Made by a program: the position numbers and the translations under genes
The notes under the pieces: generated by a model
What the model was told of the DNA's origin: nothing
The model's database searches: none
The model's input: only the letters and a program-made list of their open reading frames with translations
Part shown: piece after piece, positions 25,483 to 34,306 of the stretch
Layout of the letters: each line of letters starts with the position of its first letter
Numbering within the stretch: position 1 is the first letter of the stretch
Assembly (NCBI GenBank): GCA_001931535.1
Contig: CP016211.1
Coordinates: forward strand, 1,888,501 to 1,952,500
Direction of reading: 5' to 3'
Source of the DNA: Minicystis rosea
GTDB taxonomy: Bacteria; Myxococcota_A; Polyangia; Polyangiales; Polyangiaceae
Length of the DNA stretch: 64,000 nt

Positions 25483-28400
25483 ATGGTCGTGCGCGACGTG
25501 GACCACCAAGGGCTCCTCGGGCGCGTGCTCTCGGCGCGCTATCGGCTCGATCGGCTGCTCGGTGCGGGCGGCATGGGCGCGGTCTTCGCGGCCGTCGACC
25601 TCGAGCACGACGCGCCCTGCGCCATCAAGGTCATCGACCTCTCGGGCCGCCCGGACGCCCTGCGCCGCTTCGGCCGCGAGGCCGCGCTCACCTTCGGTCA
25701 CGATCATCCAAACGTCGTCCCCGTCATCGACGCCGGATACGACGGCGATCTCGACCGTCCCTTCCTCGTCATGCCGAGGCTCGAAGGCCGCGACCTCGGC
25801 GCCCGCCTCGCGCGCGGCGGCGCCGTGCGGGCCGACACGGCGGCCCGCATCGCGCGACAGGCCGCCTTGGGGCTCATGGCGGTGCACGCCCAGGGAATCG
25901 TGCATCGCGACGTGAAGCCCTCGAATCTCTTCCTCGAGCGCCGCACCAGCGAGGCTGTCGTCCGGCTCATGGACTTCGGCATCTCCAAAGCCTCCATGGA
26001 GCTCGAGGCCCTCACGGCGACCGGCACGGGCCTCGGCACGCCGAGCTACATGGCACCCGAGCAAATCCGTGATGCCAAGTCCGCGAGCGCGCGCGCGGAC
26101 GTCTACAGCTTGGGTGTCGTGCTCTACGAGATGCTGTCCGGCCGGCTCCCGTGGACACACACCACGTCTCTTCACGATCTCTTGCAACAGATCGTCTCGA
26201 GCCCGCCTCTATCGCTCGCCGGCATCGCGCCCTCCGTGCACCCGGATCTCGCGGCCGTCGCCATGCGCGCGCTCGACAAGAATCCCGATCTCCGCTTCGC
26301 CGATGCCGAGTCTTTCGCGGCCGCGCTCGTGCCTTTCTGCGGTGAGAGCGATCGTATCGAGTGGGCCGAAATCACCATCACCGTCAGCGAGCTTTGGCCC
26401 ACCGGCGCCGACTCGGCACGTGATCATGCCTTTGGCGCGACCCAGCCCATGCCCTCGCCCACGGAGCGGGAAGCCCTCCTCGCCGCCGCCGTGACGCGCC
26501 CCGCGCTCGACGAGACGGACGTGCCTCGGACCGTCGGCGCACCGATCTCCGGTGGAATCGCCGCGCGCCTCGGCGACACTCCATCGGGCGACGCCGACGC
26601 GCGCTACGAGCTCGGCCCCGTCGTCGGCAAAGGCGGAATGGGCGTCGTCTACAAAGCGCGCGACAAGGTCCTCGGCCGCACGGTCGCGCTCAAGATCCTC
26701 CGCGACGACGACGAGCGATCCGGCGATCGTTTCTTCCGCGAAGCGCTGGCGCAGGCGAAGGTCGAGCACGAGAACGTCTGTCGCGTCTTCGAGGTCGGCA
26801 CCCTCGGCGGCAAACCCTTCATCGCCATGCAGTACATCGAGGGCGAGACGCTTCAGCGCGCCGCCGCCGCGATGACGCTCGAAGCCAAGGCCCTCGTCCT
26901 CATGCAGGTCGCGGAAGCGCTGCACGCCGCGCATCGCGTCGGCCTCATTCACCGCGACGTCAAACCTTCGAACGTGCTCGTCGAGACCGACGAGCTCGGT
27001 CGCGCCAAACCCTACATCGTGGATTTCGGCATCGCGCGCCAAACCAGCGACGAAGGGCTCACCCTCACGGGGCAAGTCATCGGGACGCCGCAATACATGG
27101 CGCCCGAGCAGGCCAAAGGCCGGGCGCATGAAATCGATCGTCGTACCGACGTTTACGGCCTCGGCGCTACCCTCTACGAGCTGCTCGTCGGTGCGCCGCC
27201 CTTCGTCGGCACCGAGCCCGCCGAGCTGATCCTCAAAATCCTCACCGAAGAGCCGATCCCGCCGCGGCAACGCGACCCCAAGATCCCGGTCGACCTCGAG
27301 ACCATCACCCTCTCTTGCCTCGCCAAGGAGCCCTATCGTCGTTACGAATCGGCGCGCGCCCTCGCCGAGGATCTCCAGCGTTGGCTCGACGGGCAGCCCA
27401 TCCTCGCGCGGACCACCGGGCGCATGGAGCGCCTCCGCATGTGGGCGCGCCGCCACGTGGCCGTCAGCGTCGCCAGCGCGATATCCATTCTCGCCGTCGG
27501 GAGCGTCGCCGCCTTCATGCACGTCAAGGCTCGGCGAGATCTCGATACCACGGTGCAACGCTCGGTCGCCGTCGCGGACGATGCTTTGCGAGAGGCGCAT
27601 CGCGCCGCGGAGGCAGAGATATCGCTCGAGCAGCGGGCCTATCAGCTCTTCGACACGGGTGCCGCAGACGCGGAGTCCGTCTGGGACCAAGCCATGAAGC
27701 TCGCCCCGCACGTCGAGTCGCCCGAGGCCGCGGCGAGCGAAGCGCTCGAGACCGCTTTAGCCCTCGATCCCGATCGCTCCGACGTGCGCGCCCGCCTCGG
27801 CGACGTCCTCCTCGATCGCGCCCTGCGCGCCGACGACGCGCGCCAGCCGCTCCTCCGCGACGCGCTCGTCCAAAGGCTCTTCCGCTGCTGCGATCGCGAT
27901 GGATCGAGGCGGCGGCGGTGGGAAGCCGGAGGCACGATCGACATCGATGTTCGCCCGGCGGGAGCGACAGTGACCCTTTCTCACATCGCGCCCGACGCCG
28001 CGGGCCGCATGGTGGAAGAGCCCACGAAGCCCATGGGCCGTGCACCCCTGATGGGCTTCTCGCTGCCTCGCGGCAGCTACGTCCTGGCGTTCGCGGCGGA
28101 CGGCCGCGCGCCCGTGCGCTTTCCCGTCCTCGTTCATCGAGGCGAATCGGTGCGCATTTCCTTCGAGCTCCCGCCCACCGGCGACGTCCCCGCCGATTAC
28201 GTCTACGTCCCTCCGGGCCGCTTCGTCACCGGCTCGCGCTACAACGAGCTGCGTCCATTCCTCGAGACGACTCCATGTCACGACGCCGCGACGGGTGGTT
28301 ATCTCATCGCCCGTCATGAAACCACCATCGGAGAATGGATGGCCTTCCTCGACGCCGCCACCGAGCAGGAGCGCGCCGCGCACTCGCCGCGAGCAGCGGG

Positions 28401-28992
28401 CTCCCTGGTCGGATCGGTCCGCCTCGAGCGCGTCGATCAGACATGGCACTACCATCTCGGCTCCGACAGCACGCACGAGTGGCACGCAATTCCGGGCGAG
28501 AAGCTTCATTACAAGACCCGCACGCAACGCGCCGAACAGGATTGGCTTCGTTTCCCCGTCACCGGCATCAGCCCCGACGACGCCGAGGCTTACGTCGCTT
28601 GGCTCGATCGTGCAGGTCGCGTCCCCGGCGCGCGCCTCTGCACCGGCGCCGAATGGGAGAGGGCGGCCCGCGGCGCCGACGAGCGCGAGTTTCCCCACGG
28701 TGATGTCTTGGAGCCCGACGAAGCCAACTTCTATCCGACCCAAGCCATCGTCGGCTGGGGCCCCGACGAGGTTGGCAGTCATCCGCTCTCGCGAAGCGTC
28801 TTCGGCCTCGACGACATGGCCGGCAACGCGCACGAGCTCACCACGCAGAGCGGCCGCTACGTGGCCCGCGGCGGGAGCTACGTGGAGACCAAAACCACCC
28901 AGCTCATCACCAACCACAACACCGTCGAGCGGACCTTTCGCATGCCGAACCACGGGCTGCGTGTCTGCGTGACCTATCCGCGCTCGAAATAG
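25483..28992 (+). CDS. Tandem Ser/Thr protein kinase with C-terminal FGE-sulfatase-fold domain
   Basis: 1169 residues. Kinase 1 spans about 20-285: GAGGMGAVF loop, Lys49, HRDVKPSN at 141-148, DFG at 164-166, APEQ at 191-194. Kinase 2 spans about 375-640: GKGGMGVVY, Lys404, HRDVKPSN at 490-497, DFG at 514-516, MAPEQ. Both keep all catalytic residues. A membrane helix follows at about 659-679, then a helical region and, from about 900, an FGE-type domain (VYVPPGRFVTGS, GARLCTGAEWERAARG, DDMAGNAHELT, ARGGSYV). That domain lacks the catalytic cysteine pair, so it is probably a sensor or ligand-binding module outside the membrane. Both kinases would be cytoplasmic. Confidence 0.9.
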   Translation: MVVRDVDHQGLLGRVLSARYRLDRLLGAGGMGAVFAAVDLEHDAPCAIKVIDLSGRPDALRRFGREAALTFGHDHPNVVPVIDAGYDGDLDRPFLVMPRLEGRDLGARLARGGAVRADTAARIARQAALGLMAVHAQGIVHRDVKPSNLFLERRTSEAVVRLMDFGISKASMELEALTATGTGLGTPSYMAPEQIRDAKSASARADVYSLGVVLYEMLSGRLPWTHTTSLHDLLQQIVSSPPLSLAGIAPSVHPDLAAVAMRALDKNPDLRFADAESFAAALVPFCGESDRIEWAEITITVSELWPTGADSARDHAFGATQPMPSPTEREALLAAAVTRPALDETDVPRTVGAPISGGIAARLGDTPSGDADARYELGPVVGKGGMGVVYKARDKVLGRTVALKILRDDDERSGDRFFREALAQAKVEHENVCRVFEVGTLGGKPFIAMQYIEGETLQRAAAAMTLEAKALVLMQVAEALHAAHRVGLIHRDVKPSNVLVETDELGRAKPYIVDFGIARQTSDEGLTLTGQVIGTPQYMAPEQAKGRAHEIDRRTDVYGLGATLYELLVGAPPFVGTEPAELILKILTEEPIPPRQRDPKIPVDLETITLSCLAKEPYRRYESARALAEDLQRWLDGQPILARTTGRMERLRMWARRHVAVSVASAISILAVGSVAAFMHVKARRDLDTTVQRSVAVADDALREAHRAAEAEISLEQRAYQLFDTGAADAESVWDQAMKLAPHVESPEAAASEALETALALDPDRSDVRARLGDVLLDRALRADDARQPLLRDALVQRLFRCCDRDGSRRRRWEAGGTIDIDVRPAGATVTLSHIAPDAAGRMVEEPTKPMGRAPLMGFSLPRGSYVLAFAADGRAPVRFPVLVHRGESVRISFELPPTGDVPADYVYVPPGRFVTGSRYNELRPFLETTPCHDAATGGYLIARHETTIGEWMAFLDAATEQERAAHSPRAAGSLVGSVRLERVDQTWHYHLGSDSTHEWHAIPGEKLHYKTRTQRAEQDWLRFPVTGISPDDAEAYVAWLDRAGRVPGARLCTGAEWERAARGADEREFPHGDVLEPDEANFYPTQAIVGWGPDEVGSHPLSRSVFGLDDMAGNAHELTTQSGRYVARGGSYVETKTTQLITNHNTVERTFRMPNHGLRVCVTYPRSK

Positions 28993-29098
28993 CCACGAGC
29001 GTCGACCGCTCGCTGCTGCCTCGGACACAAGCGGTCTGTCGAGCGGCCGAGCGAGCGTTGCTTGACATCCGTCGATCCGGCTCAAGCACACCACTCGT

Positions 29099-29794
29099 AT
29101 GCGCACGACACGTCGGATTATCGAGACCGCCGCGAGAATCGTCCGCATTGCATCCAGTGTGGCAATCACGGCTGCCTCGTTGGGCGGTTGCGACACCGAC
29201 GGGGCAGCGTTCGGTGAGGCCGCCCTGGCCGATGCTACCGGCTATTGCATCTCCAACGTCGCCGTCGATCCGGTCACCATCCATTTTCAGGGGCAGCAGT
29301 GGCTCATCGGAGCTGCGGAGGGGCGCGGGCCACGGGACCTGAGCGTCGACGTCAGCGAGTTCATCCAACCGCAGATCAGCACCAACACGAGCGTCAAGCT
29401 CGATCCGAACGCGGTCTCCGACGCCGTCGGGTACAGCGTGGCCGCGCGCTATCAGGTCAGGGCGCTGTCCAGCATCACGGTCTCGACGGGCATCTTCCAA
29501 CGGCTCGAGGCGTATGCCTCCTATCAGCGCTCCGACTGGGAAATCAAGGACGCCGCATGTCTCGTCCACCTCGGATTCGGCAGCACCTTCAAGCCCATCG
29601 GCGTGTATTTCGAGACCGTCGGCGGTACGAACATCGCCCTGCCGGATCCAGGGGTCTACGTTCCCGCCCCCACGATCGGCGGCGGCCTTGCACTGGGACC
29701 TGCGGAGCCCGTGGATGGAGGTGCCGCGGAGCCCAGCGACGCGGGAGCACCGGACTCCGGCGCTTCGCCGCCACCTCAAGGCAGCGGAGGATGA
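29099..29794 (+). CDS. Lipoprotein of unknown function
   Basis: 231 residues with a long n-region and lipobox ASLGGC near residue 31. The mature part is beta-rich (CISNVAVDPVTIHFQ, YSVAARYQVRALSSITV) and ends in a Gly/Ala/Asp/Ser/Pro-rich tail from about 185, like other lipoproteins in this window. A TTGACA hexamer lies at 29062-29067, but no -10 fits at 17 bases. No catalytic motif or family was recognised. It sits between the kinase and the sulfatase-FGE pair, and no functional link can be shown. Confidence 0.65.
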   Translation: MRTTRRIIETAARIVRIASSVAITAASLGGCDTDGAAFGEAALADATGYCISNVAVDPVTIHFQGQQWLIGAAEGRGPRDLSVDVSEFIQPQISTNTSVKLDPNAVSDAVGYSVAARYQVRALSSITVSTGIFQRLEAYASYQRSDWEIKDAACLVHLGFGSTFKPIGVYFETVGGTNIALPDPGVYVPAPTIGGGLALGPAEPVDGGAAEPSDAGAPDSGASPPPQGSGG

Positions 29795-29992
29795 TGGCGA
29801 ATCGCGCCGGTCCGAATTCCACGCTTGGGAGCCTCGTCGCTGCGCGGGATTTTCGGGCGACGGTGTGACCGCGGGAGCCGATCCGAGGCCGGCGACTCCG
29901 TCGCTCGACGGCGCGGCGATCTCGTCAATGCATTGACGGTGCGTCCGCCCAGACCGATGTCACCAAGGATCACGCAAAGAGGTCTCTCGACC

Positions 29993-30000
29993 CGGAGGAA
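29993..30000 (+). promoter_or_regulatory. Strong Shine-Dalgarno of the sulfatase gene
   Basis: GGAGGAAC ends 4 bases before ATG 30005. It decides that start over the in-frame ATG at 29825 and leaves a proper signal peptide at the N-terminus. Confidence 0.75.
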
Positions 30001-30004
30001 CCTG

Positions 30005-31585
30005 ATGAACCGGACCGCAAAGGCCTTGTCGGCGTTGCTGGCGCTCTTGCCCCTCGTCGCATCGCAGAGCGCTTTGGCGGCGACGCCGCCACCCGCCGGC
30101 AGGAAGCCGAACGTCGTGGTGATCATGACGGACGACGTGGGCTTCATGGACCTCGGCGCCTACGGCGGCGGGGCGCTCCGTGGCGCGCCGACACCCAACC
30201 TCGATCGCATGGCCGCGGAGGGCATGCGTTTCACGAACTACTACGGCCAACCGACTTGCACTCTGGGCCGCGCCTCGTTCATGACCGGGCGATATCCGAT
30301 GCGCTCCGGCATGCTCGGCGTCCTCGTCCCCGGCGCCCCGAACGGCCTTTACCCCGACGAGCCCAACATCGCCGGCTACCTGAAGAAGGCCGGTTACGCG
30401 ACCGTGCAGCTCGGCAAATGGCACCTCGGCGACAAGCCGCAGTTCTATCCGACGAACCTCGGCTTCGACGAGATGGCTCACATGCTCCCGTATTACGCGA
30501 ACGTGTACACGTACGACGATCCCGAGTACTACCCGGACTTTCCCTTGAATCGGCCTGCCTACCAAGAGTGGTGGAAGAGCGTGAATCGACAGGAGTGGGA
30601 GGGCGTCGCGGGGCAGCCGGCGCGCGCGCGCCGCACCTTCGTCTCCAAGGATCTGGCCACCATCGATCGCGAGATCCGCGAAACCGCGATCGCCTGGATC
30701 ACGAAGCACGCGAGGGATGAAAAGCCCTTCTTCATGTATCTGAACTTCATGAAGATGCACAATCCCACGGTGGTCGACCCCGCGTGGAAGGGGAAGTCGC
30801 CGGGGAAGTACCCTTATACCGACGGGCTCATGGAGCTCGACGACAACAGCGGGAAGGTGCTCCAGGCGATTCGTGATCTCGGGATCGACGATGACACGCT
30901 GGTGATTTGGACGGCCGACAACGGCGCCTGGATCGACACTTGGCCCGACTCCGGACTCCAGCCGTTCCGCGGGGAGAAGAGCAACGCCTTCGAGGGCGGC
31001 GTGCGCGTCCCGTGCATCGCGCGGTGGCCGGGCCATATCGCGCCCGGCTCGGTCAACCACGACATCTGGACGCACATGGACTGGTTGCCGACGGTGGCCA
31101 GCCTCTCGGGGCTTTCGGTGCCGCCGCGGCACTGGCGCGACAACAAGGGCAAGCCCATCGTCTTCGACGGGATCGATCTCCACGACTCCCTCCTCGGCAC
31201 CGGGCCGGGGAAGCGCGACCAGTTCCTCTACATCAACGCGGACGGCGGCTTCCAGGGTGTGCGCGTGGGCCGCTTCAAGGCGCTCTGGACTTCGCACGAC
31301 TCGTGGCTCGGCGTCTCCCGCGGGCAGACGCTCCCGGCCATCTACGATCTGTTGATCGACCCGTTCGAGCAACACGACATCATGTTCATGGGCTCTGCGC
31401 CGACGTATGACGCCCTCCGGACCTCGCCCGGGAGGAGCCCGCTGCGCGATCACGGTTGGGTCTTCGTGGAGCTCAACCAAATCGTCACCAACTTCTTCGC
31501 GGAGCTGAAGAAGTATCCGAATCGGCCCGAGCCCCCGGCCGGCGAGACGCTTTATCGCGGAATCAAGCCGGTGTTCGGAGAGTGA
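30005..31585 (+). CDS. Arylsulfatase, type I (secreted)
   Basis: 526 residues with a signal peptide ending near ASQSALA (residue 25). It is an alkaline-phosphatase-fold sulfatase that hydrolyses sulfate esters outside the cytoplasm. NVVVIMTDDVG supplies the metal-binding Asp43/Asp44; TPNLDRMAAEGMRFTNYY and QLGKWHLGD are family motifs. The active-site box reads C-T-L-G-R (Cys85 to Arg89): the modifiable Cys and the Arg are kept, but Leu replaces the usual Pro of C-x-P-x-R. Cys85 would be converted to formylglycine, most likely by the FGE encoded 5 bases downstream. This tight pairing supports an active enzyme. Confidence 0.92.
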   Translation: MNRTAKALSALLALLPLVASQSALAATPPPAGRKPNVVVIMTDDVGFMDLGAYGGGALRGAPTPNLDRMAAEGMRFTNYYGQPTCTLGRASFMTGRYPMRSGMLGVLVPGAPNGLYPDEPNIAGYLKKAGYATVQLGKWHLGDKPQFYPTNLGFDEMAHMLPYYANVYTYDDPEYYPDFPLNRPAYQEWWKSVNRQEWEGVAGQPARARRTFVSKDLATIDREIRETAIAWITKHARDEKPFFMYLNFMKMHNPTVVDPAWKGKSPGKYPYTDGLMELDDNSGKVLQAIRDLGIDDDTLVIWTADNGAWIDTWPDSGLQPFRGEKSNAFEGGVRVPCIARWPGHIAPGSVNHDIWTHMDWLPTVASLSGLSVPPRHWRDNKGKPIVFDGIDLHDSLLGTGPGKRDQFLYINADGGFQGVRVGRFKALWTSHDSWLGVSRGQTLPAIYDLLIDPFEQHDIMFMGSAPTYDALRTSPGRSPLRDHGWVFVELNQIVTNFFAELKKYPNRPEPPAGETLYRGIKPVFGE

Positions 31586-31589
31586 TCCC

Positions 31590-32687
31590 ATGTCGAAGCG
31601 CGCGCTCGCCTGCATCGCCGCGCTGGTCGCGGCAGCCGCGGGAATCGCCGTTCGCGCGCACGTGTCGCGGGAGCGCGCTTCGGTGGGAGGATCGTGCTGC
31701 GCCGGCGCGCCGCGGCGCCCCTTTCCGGCCGGCATCGCCAAGCCGGCGGGGATGACGTGGATCCCCGCCGGCGAATTCATGATGGGCTGTGACGACGCGG
31801 CCGCGGACGAGCGGCCCACCCATCGCGTCCGCATGCATGGATTCTGGATGGACGCGACCGAGGTCACCTTCGGCGCATTCCGCCGCTTCATCGAGGCGAC
31901 GGGCTACGTGACGACGGCCGAGAGAAAGCCCGACCTCGCCGCGATCATGGCCCAGCTCCCGCCGGGGACGCCGCCGCCGCCGGCGGAGATGCTGGTGCCC
32001 GGCTCCCTCGTCTTCACGCCCACGCGAGGGCCGGTATCGCTCTCCGATCCTTCGCAGTGGTGGCGGTGGGTGCCGGGCGCCTCCTTTCGCTTTCCGGCCG
32101 GGCCGGGAGGCCCTCCGGCGATCGAGGATCATCCGGTCGTCCACGTGTCTTGGGACGACGCCGTCGCGTACGCAGCCTGGGCGGGCAAACGGCTCCCGAC
32201 GGAGGCAGAGTGGGAGTATGCGGCGCGCGGCGGCCTTTCAGGCAAGCGCCATCCATGGGGCGACGACAAGCCCTCTCGCACGGCGCCGCGGGCGAACCTC
32301 TGGCAAGGGCGATTTCCCTTCGAGAATCTGGCGATCGATGGGTACGAAGGCGCCGCGCCGGTCGCGTCCTTCCCGCCCAATGGATATGGCCTCTACGACA
32401 TGGCAGGCAACGTTTGGGAGTGGTGCGCGGACAACTATCGCGCCGACACCTATGCAGCGCGGGCCGGCTTGGGCGTGGTGAACGCCGCCGGCCCGGACAC
32501 GAGCCTCGATCCGGACGAGCCCACCGTGCCGAAGCGCGTGTGTCGCGGCGGCTCGTTCTTGTGCAATGATGTCTACTGCACTGGATACCGCGTCTCGGCG
32601 CGCATGAAGACGAGCCCGGACACGAGCCTCGGGCACACCGGATTTCGCTGCGTGATGACGGCTGCGCCGAGCCCGAAGACCGAGTAG
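31590..32687 (+). CDS. Formylglycine-generating enzyme (sulfatase-modifying factor)
   Basis: 365 residues with an N-terminal membrane or secretion segment (about 3-22). The FGE fold is complete: MTWIPAGEFMMGC, HPVVHVSWDDAVAYAAWAGKRLPTEAEWEYAARGG (two halves of one motif), DMAGNVWEWC, and RGGSFLCNDVYC. The active-site cysteine pair Cys325 and Cys330 has the five-residue spacing of known FGEs, and GFRCV closes the domain. It should oxidise the sulfatase Cys to formylglycine using copper and oxygen. It follows the sulfatase by 4 bases. Among the four FGE-fold proteins in the window it is the only one with both cysteines. Confidence 0.92.
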   Translation: MSKRALACIAALVAAAAGIAVRAHVSRERASVGGSCCAGAPRRPFPAGIAKPAGMTWIPAGEFMMGCDDAAADERPTHRVRMHGFWMDATEVTFGAFRRFIEATGYVTTAERKPDLAAIMAQLPPGTPPPPAEMLVPGSLVFTPTRGPVSLSDPSQWWRWVPGASFRFPAGPGGPPAIEDHPVVHVSWDDAVAYAAWAGKRLPTEAEWEYAARGGLSGKRHPWGDDKPSRTAPRANLWQGRFPFENLAIDGYEGAAPVASFPPNGYGLYDMAGNVWEWCADNYRADTYAARAGLGVVNAAGPDTSLDPDEPTVPKRVCRGGSFLCNDVYCTGYRVSARMKTSPDTSLGHTGFRCVMTAAPSPKTE

Positions 32688-32769
32688 CCCGGTTCAGCGA
32701 GGCAACGGCTCCGCCTCACGCATCCGGACCCGCGCAGCGGTCGGCCGTCACGACTCGCTCGCGCCATAT

Positions 32770-32811
32770 GGTTGACAAGGAAACCATCGTTGCGTAGTTT
32801 CCTAGGCAACC
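32770..32811 (+). promoter_or_regulatory. Promoter with MarR-type double operator
   Basis: TTGACA (32772-32777) and TAGTTT (32795-32800), 17 bases apart, form a plausible housekeeping promoter 14 bases before the marR start. Inverted repeats overlap both hexamers: GGTTGACAAGGAAAC (32770-32784) faces GTTTCCTAGGCAACC (32797-32811), matching at 13 of 15 positions. The right half alone is a near-palindrome GTTTCCTAGGCAAC, typical of MarR sites. Binding here would block RNA polymerase, so negative autoregulation is likely. Confidence 0.7.
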
Positions 32812-32813
32812 GT

Positions 32814-33293
32814 ATGGCGCGCCGCCGAGATCCATCGCATCCGCCCGAGGTGAGCCCGCTCGAAGCGCATCTCGGCTATTGGCTTCGGTTCGTCTCGAAC
32901 CATGTCTCCCACGCGTTCAGCGTGAAGCTCGCGGCGCGTGACGTGACCGTCGCGGAGTGGGTCATCCTTCGCGAGCTCTACGAGCGCGAGAGCGTCGCCC
33001 CCAGCAAGCTCGCGGGCGATCTGGCGATGACCCGCGGCGCCATCTCCAAGCTCGTCGATCGTCTCTCGAGCAAAGACCTCGTTTCGCGCGCCCAGGGGGA
33101 GGGCGACCGTCGTTACCAAGCGGTCGCCCTCACCGCCGCGGGCCGGGCCCTGGTCCCCGTGCTGGCCGCGCTCGCCGACGAGAACGATGCTGCGTTCTTC
33201 GGGCATCTCTCGCCCGACGAGCGCGCGCACATCGAAGGTGTTCTCCGGGAGATCATCCGCCGCCGGGGATTGACCACCGTCCCCGTCGACTGA
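32814..33293 (+). CDS. MarR-family transcriptional regulator
   Basis: 159-residue winged-helix repressor. The MarR core is clear: VTVAEWVILRELYE (helix 2), PSKLAGDLAMTRGAISKLVDRL (recognition helix, about 64-85), then SRAQGEGDRRYQAVALTAAGR, the beta-wing with the conserved DRR. ATG 32814 follows the operator directly; an upstream frame from 32772 would begin inside the -35 box. It probably represses itself and perhaps the DUF1398 gene downstream. The ligand is unknown. Confidence 0.88.
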   Translation: MARRRDPSHPPEVSPLEAHLGYWLRFVSNHVSHAFSVKLAARDVTVAEWVILRELYERESVAPSKLAGDLAMTRGAISKLVDRLSSKDLVSRAQGEGDRRYQAVALTAAGRALVPVLAALADENDAAFFGHLSPDERAHIEGVLREIIRRRGLTTVPVD

Positions 33294-33418
33294 CGATCAA
33301 GCAGCTGCGTTTGCATCGGGGGCTCCCGCGCCGAGCGCGTGATCGGGCCGATCCATGAATTGAGGCCGAGTCTCGACGACCATTCTCGGCTCTTGTCGAG
33401 CACGAAAGGACAACGCTC

Positions 33419-33823
33419 ATGAACCAGCATGTGAAAGACGTCGCGGAGGAGTGCACGAAGGCTTCGGACGAGTCGCGCCTCACGTTTCCCGAGGTGCTCG
33501 CGAAGCTGAGCGAGGTCGGCATCGAGCAGTATCACGCGGATCTGCTGCGCTCCGAGAAGACTTATTATCTCGGGAGCGGAGGATCCGTGGTCGTGGCGGC
33601 GGCGCCCGTCGAGCGCGTGCCGGCGGCGGGCTTCGTCGCGTCCGACGTGGCCGCGGCCGTGCGCGCGAGCCAGGCGGGCGCCATCGATTACCACACGTTC
33701 TGCGAGCGCGTTGCGGCTGCAGGCTGCACGGGATACTTCGTCTCGCTGGTGGGGCGCCGCGTCGTCTACTTCGGGCGCACCGCAGAGAGCTACGTGGAGC
33801 CGTTTCCGGGGAGCGGCACCTGA
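33419..33823 (+). CDS. DUF1398-family protein
   Basis: 134 residues resembling the DUF1398 family (YbcV-like, sometimes labelled phage envelope protein): FPEVLAKLSEVGIEQYHADLLRSEKTYY in the first half and a C-terminal DYHTFCERVAAAGCTGYFVSL followed by VGRRVVYFGR. A GAAAGGA site lies 7 to 8 bases before the ATG. It is soluble and small, with no catalytic motif known to me. It lies 125 bases after marR on the same strand and could be its regulated target. Function unknown. Confidence 0.7.
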   Translation: MNQHVKDVAEECTKASDESRLTFPEVLAKLSEVGIEQYHADLLRSEKTYYLGSGGSVVVAAAPVERVPAAGFVASDVAAAVRASQAGAIDYHTFCERVAAAGCTGYFVSLVGRRVVYFGRTAESYVEPFPGSGT

Positions 33824-34306
33824 CGCCTGCCGGTCGCATGCGCAGTATCGTTTTCGGCGAATGCCACCGTGACTCGTTTCGAAGGCGCGCGTGTCATGGA
33901 TGCAGCCGTGGGGCAGTGCCCTCGTGCCTGGCGAAGACGACGCGCGTCGCAGGAGCCAAGCGTCCGCAGCGAGGTGACAGCTCGTCCTCTTCGAGGCCAC
34001 GCCGCCTCGGGCTGACGTTCACTTCCTCGATCACGTTCCGAGCGATTCGGCCGGTTCGGCGAGCTCGGTGATGCAAAGGCCGCTCAGCCGCTCGGGCGCG
34101 AGCGCAGCGGGCATGCGATCGCGACGGGCGATCGAGCATGTTTTGCGAGGAAGATTGATCGCCCCGGTCAAACCAACAATCTCTCCCTCTCTCGTCCCTC
34201 ATACCACCTGATCGTGATTGCGGGCCTCCCTGCCTCCCGGCCGCTCCGCCCGGGCGCCACGTGACCCGCGCCGGTCGATCTCTCGACTGGTTCGGGGACC
34301 CTCGGT
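33824..34306. other. 483-bp intergenic region before the respiratory operon
   Basis: No gene is seen here. An inverted repeat CATGCGATCGC (34112-34122) facing GCGATCGAGCATG (34128-34140) is followed by TTTT and could be a weak terminator for the DUF1398 transcript or an operator for the operon downstream. The long alternative complex III transcript must start within or near this stretch, but no promoter hexamers stand out. Confidence 0.4.

Noticed and set aside
29062..29090. Promoter for the lipoprotein at 29099
   Set aside because: TTGACA is present but the hexamer 17 bases on is AGCACA, and the start codon would be only a few bases from the transcription start.
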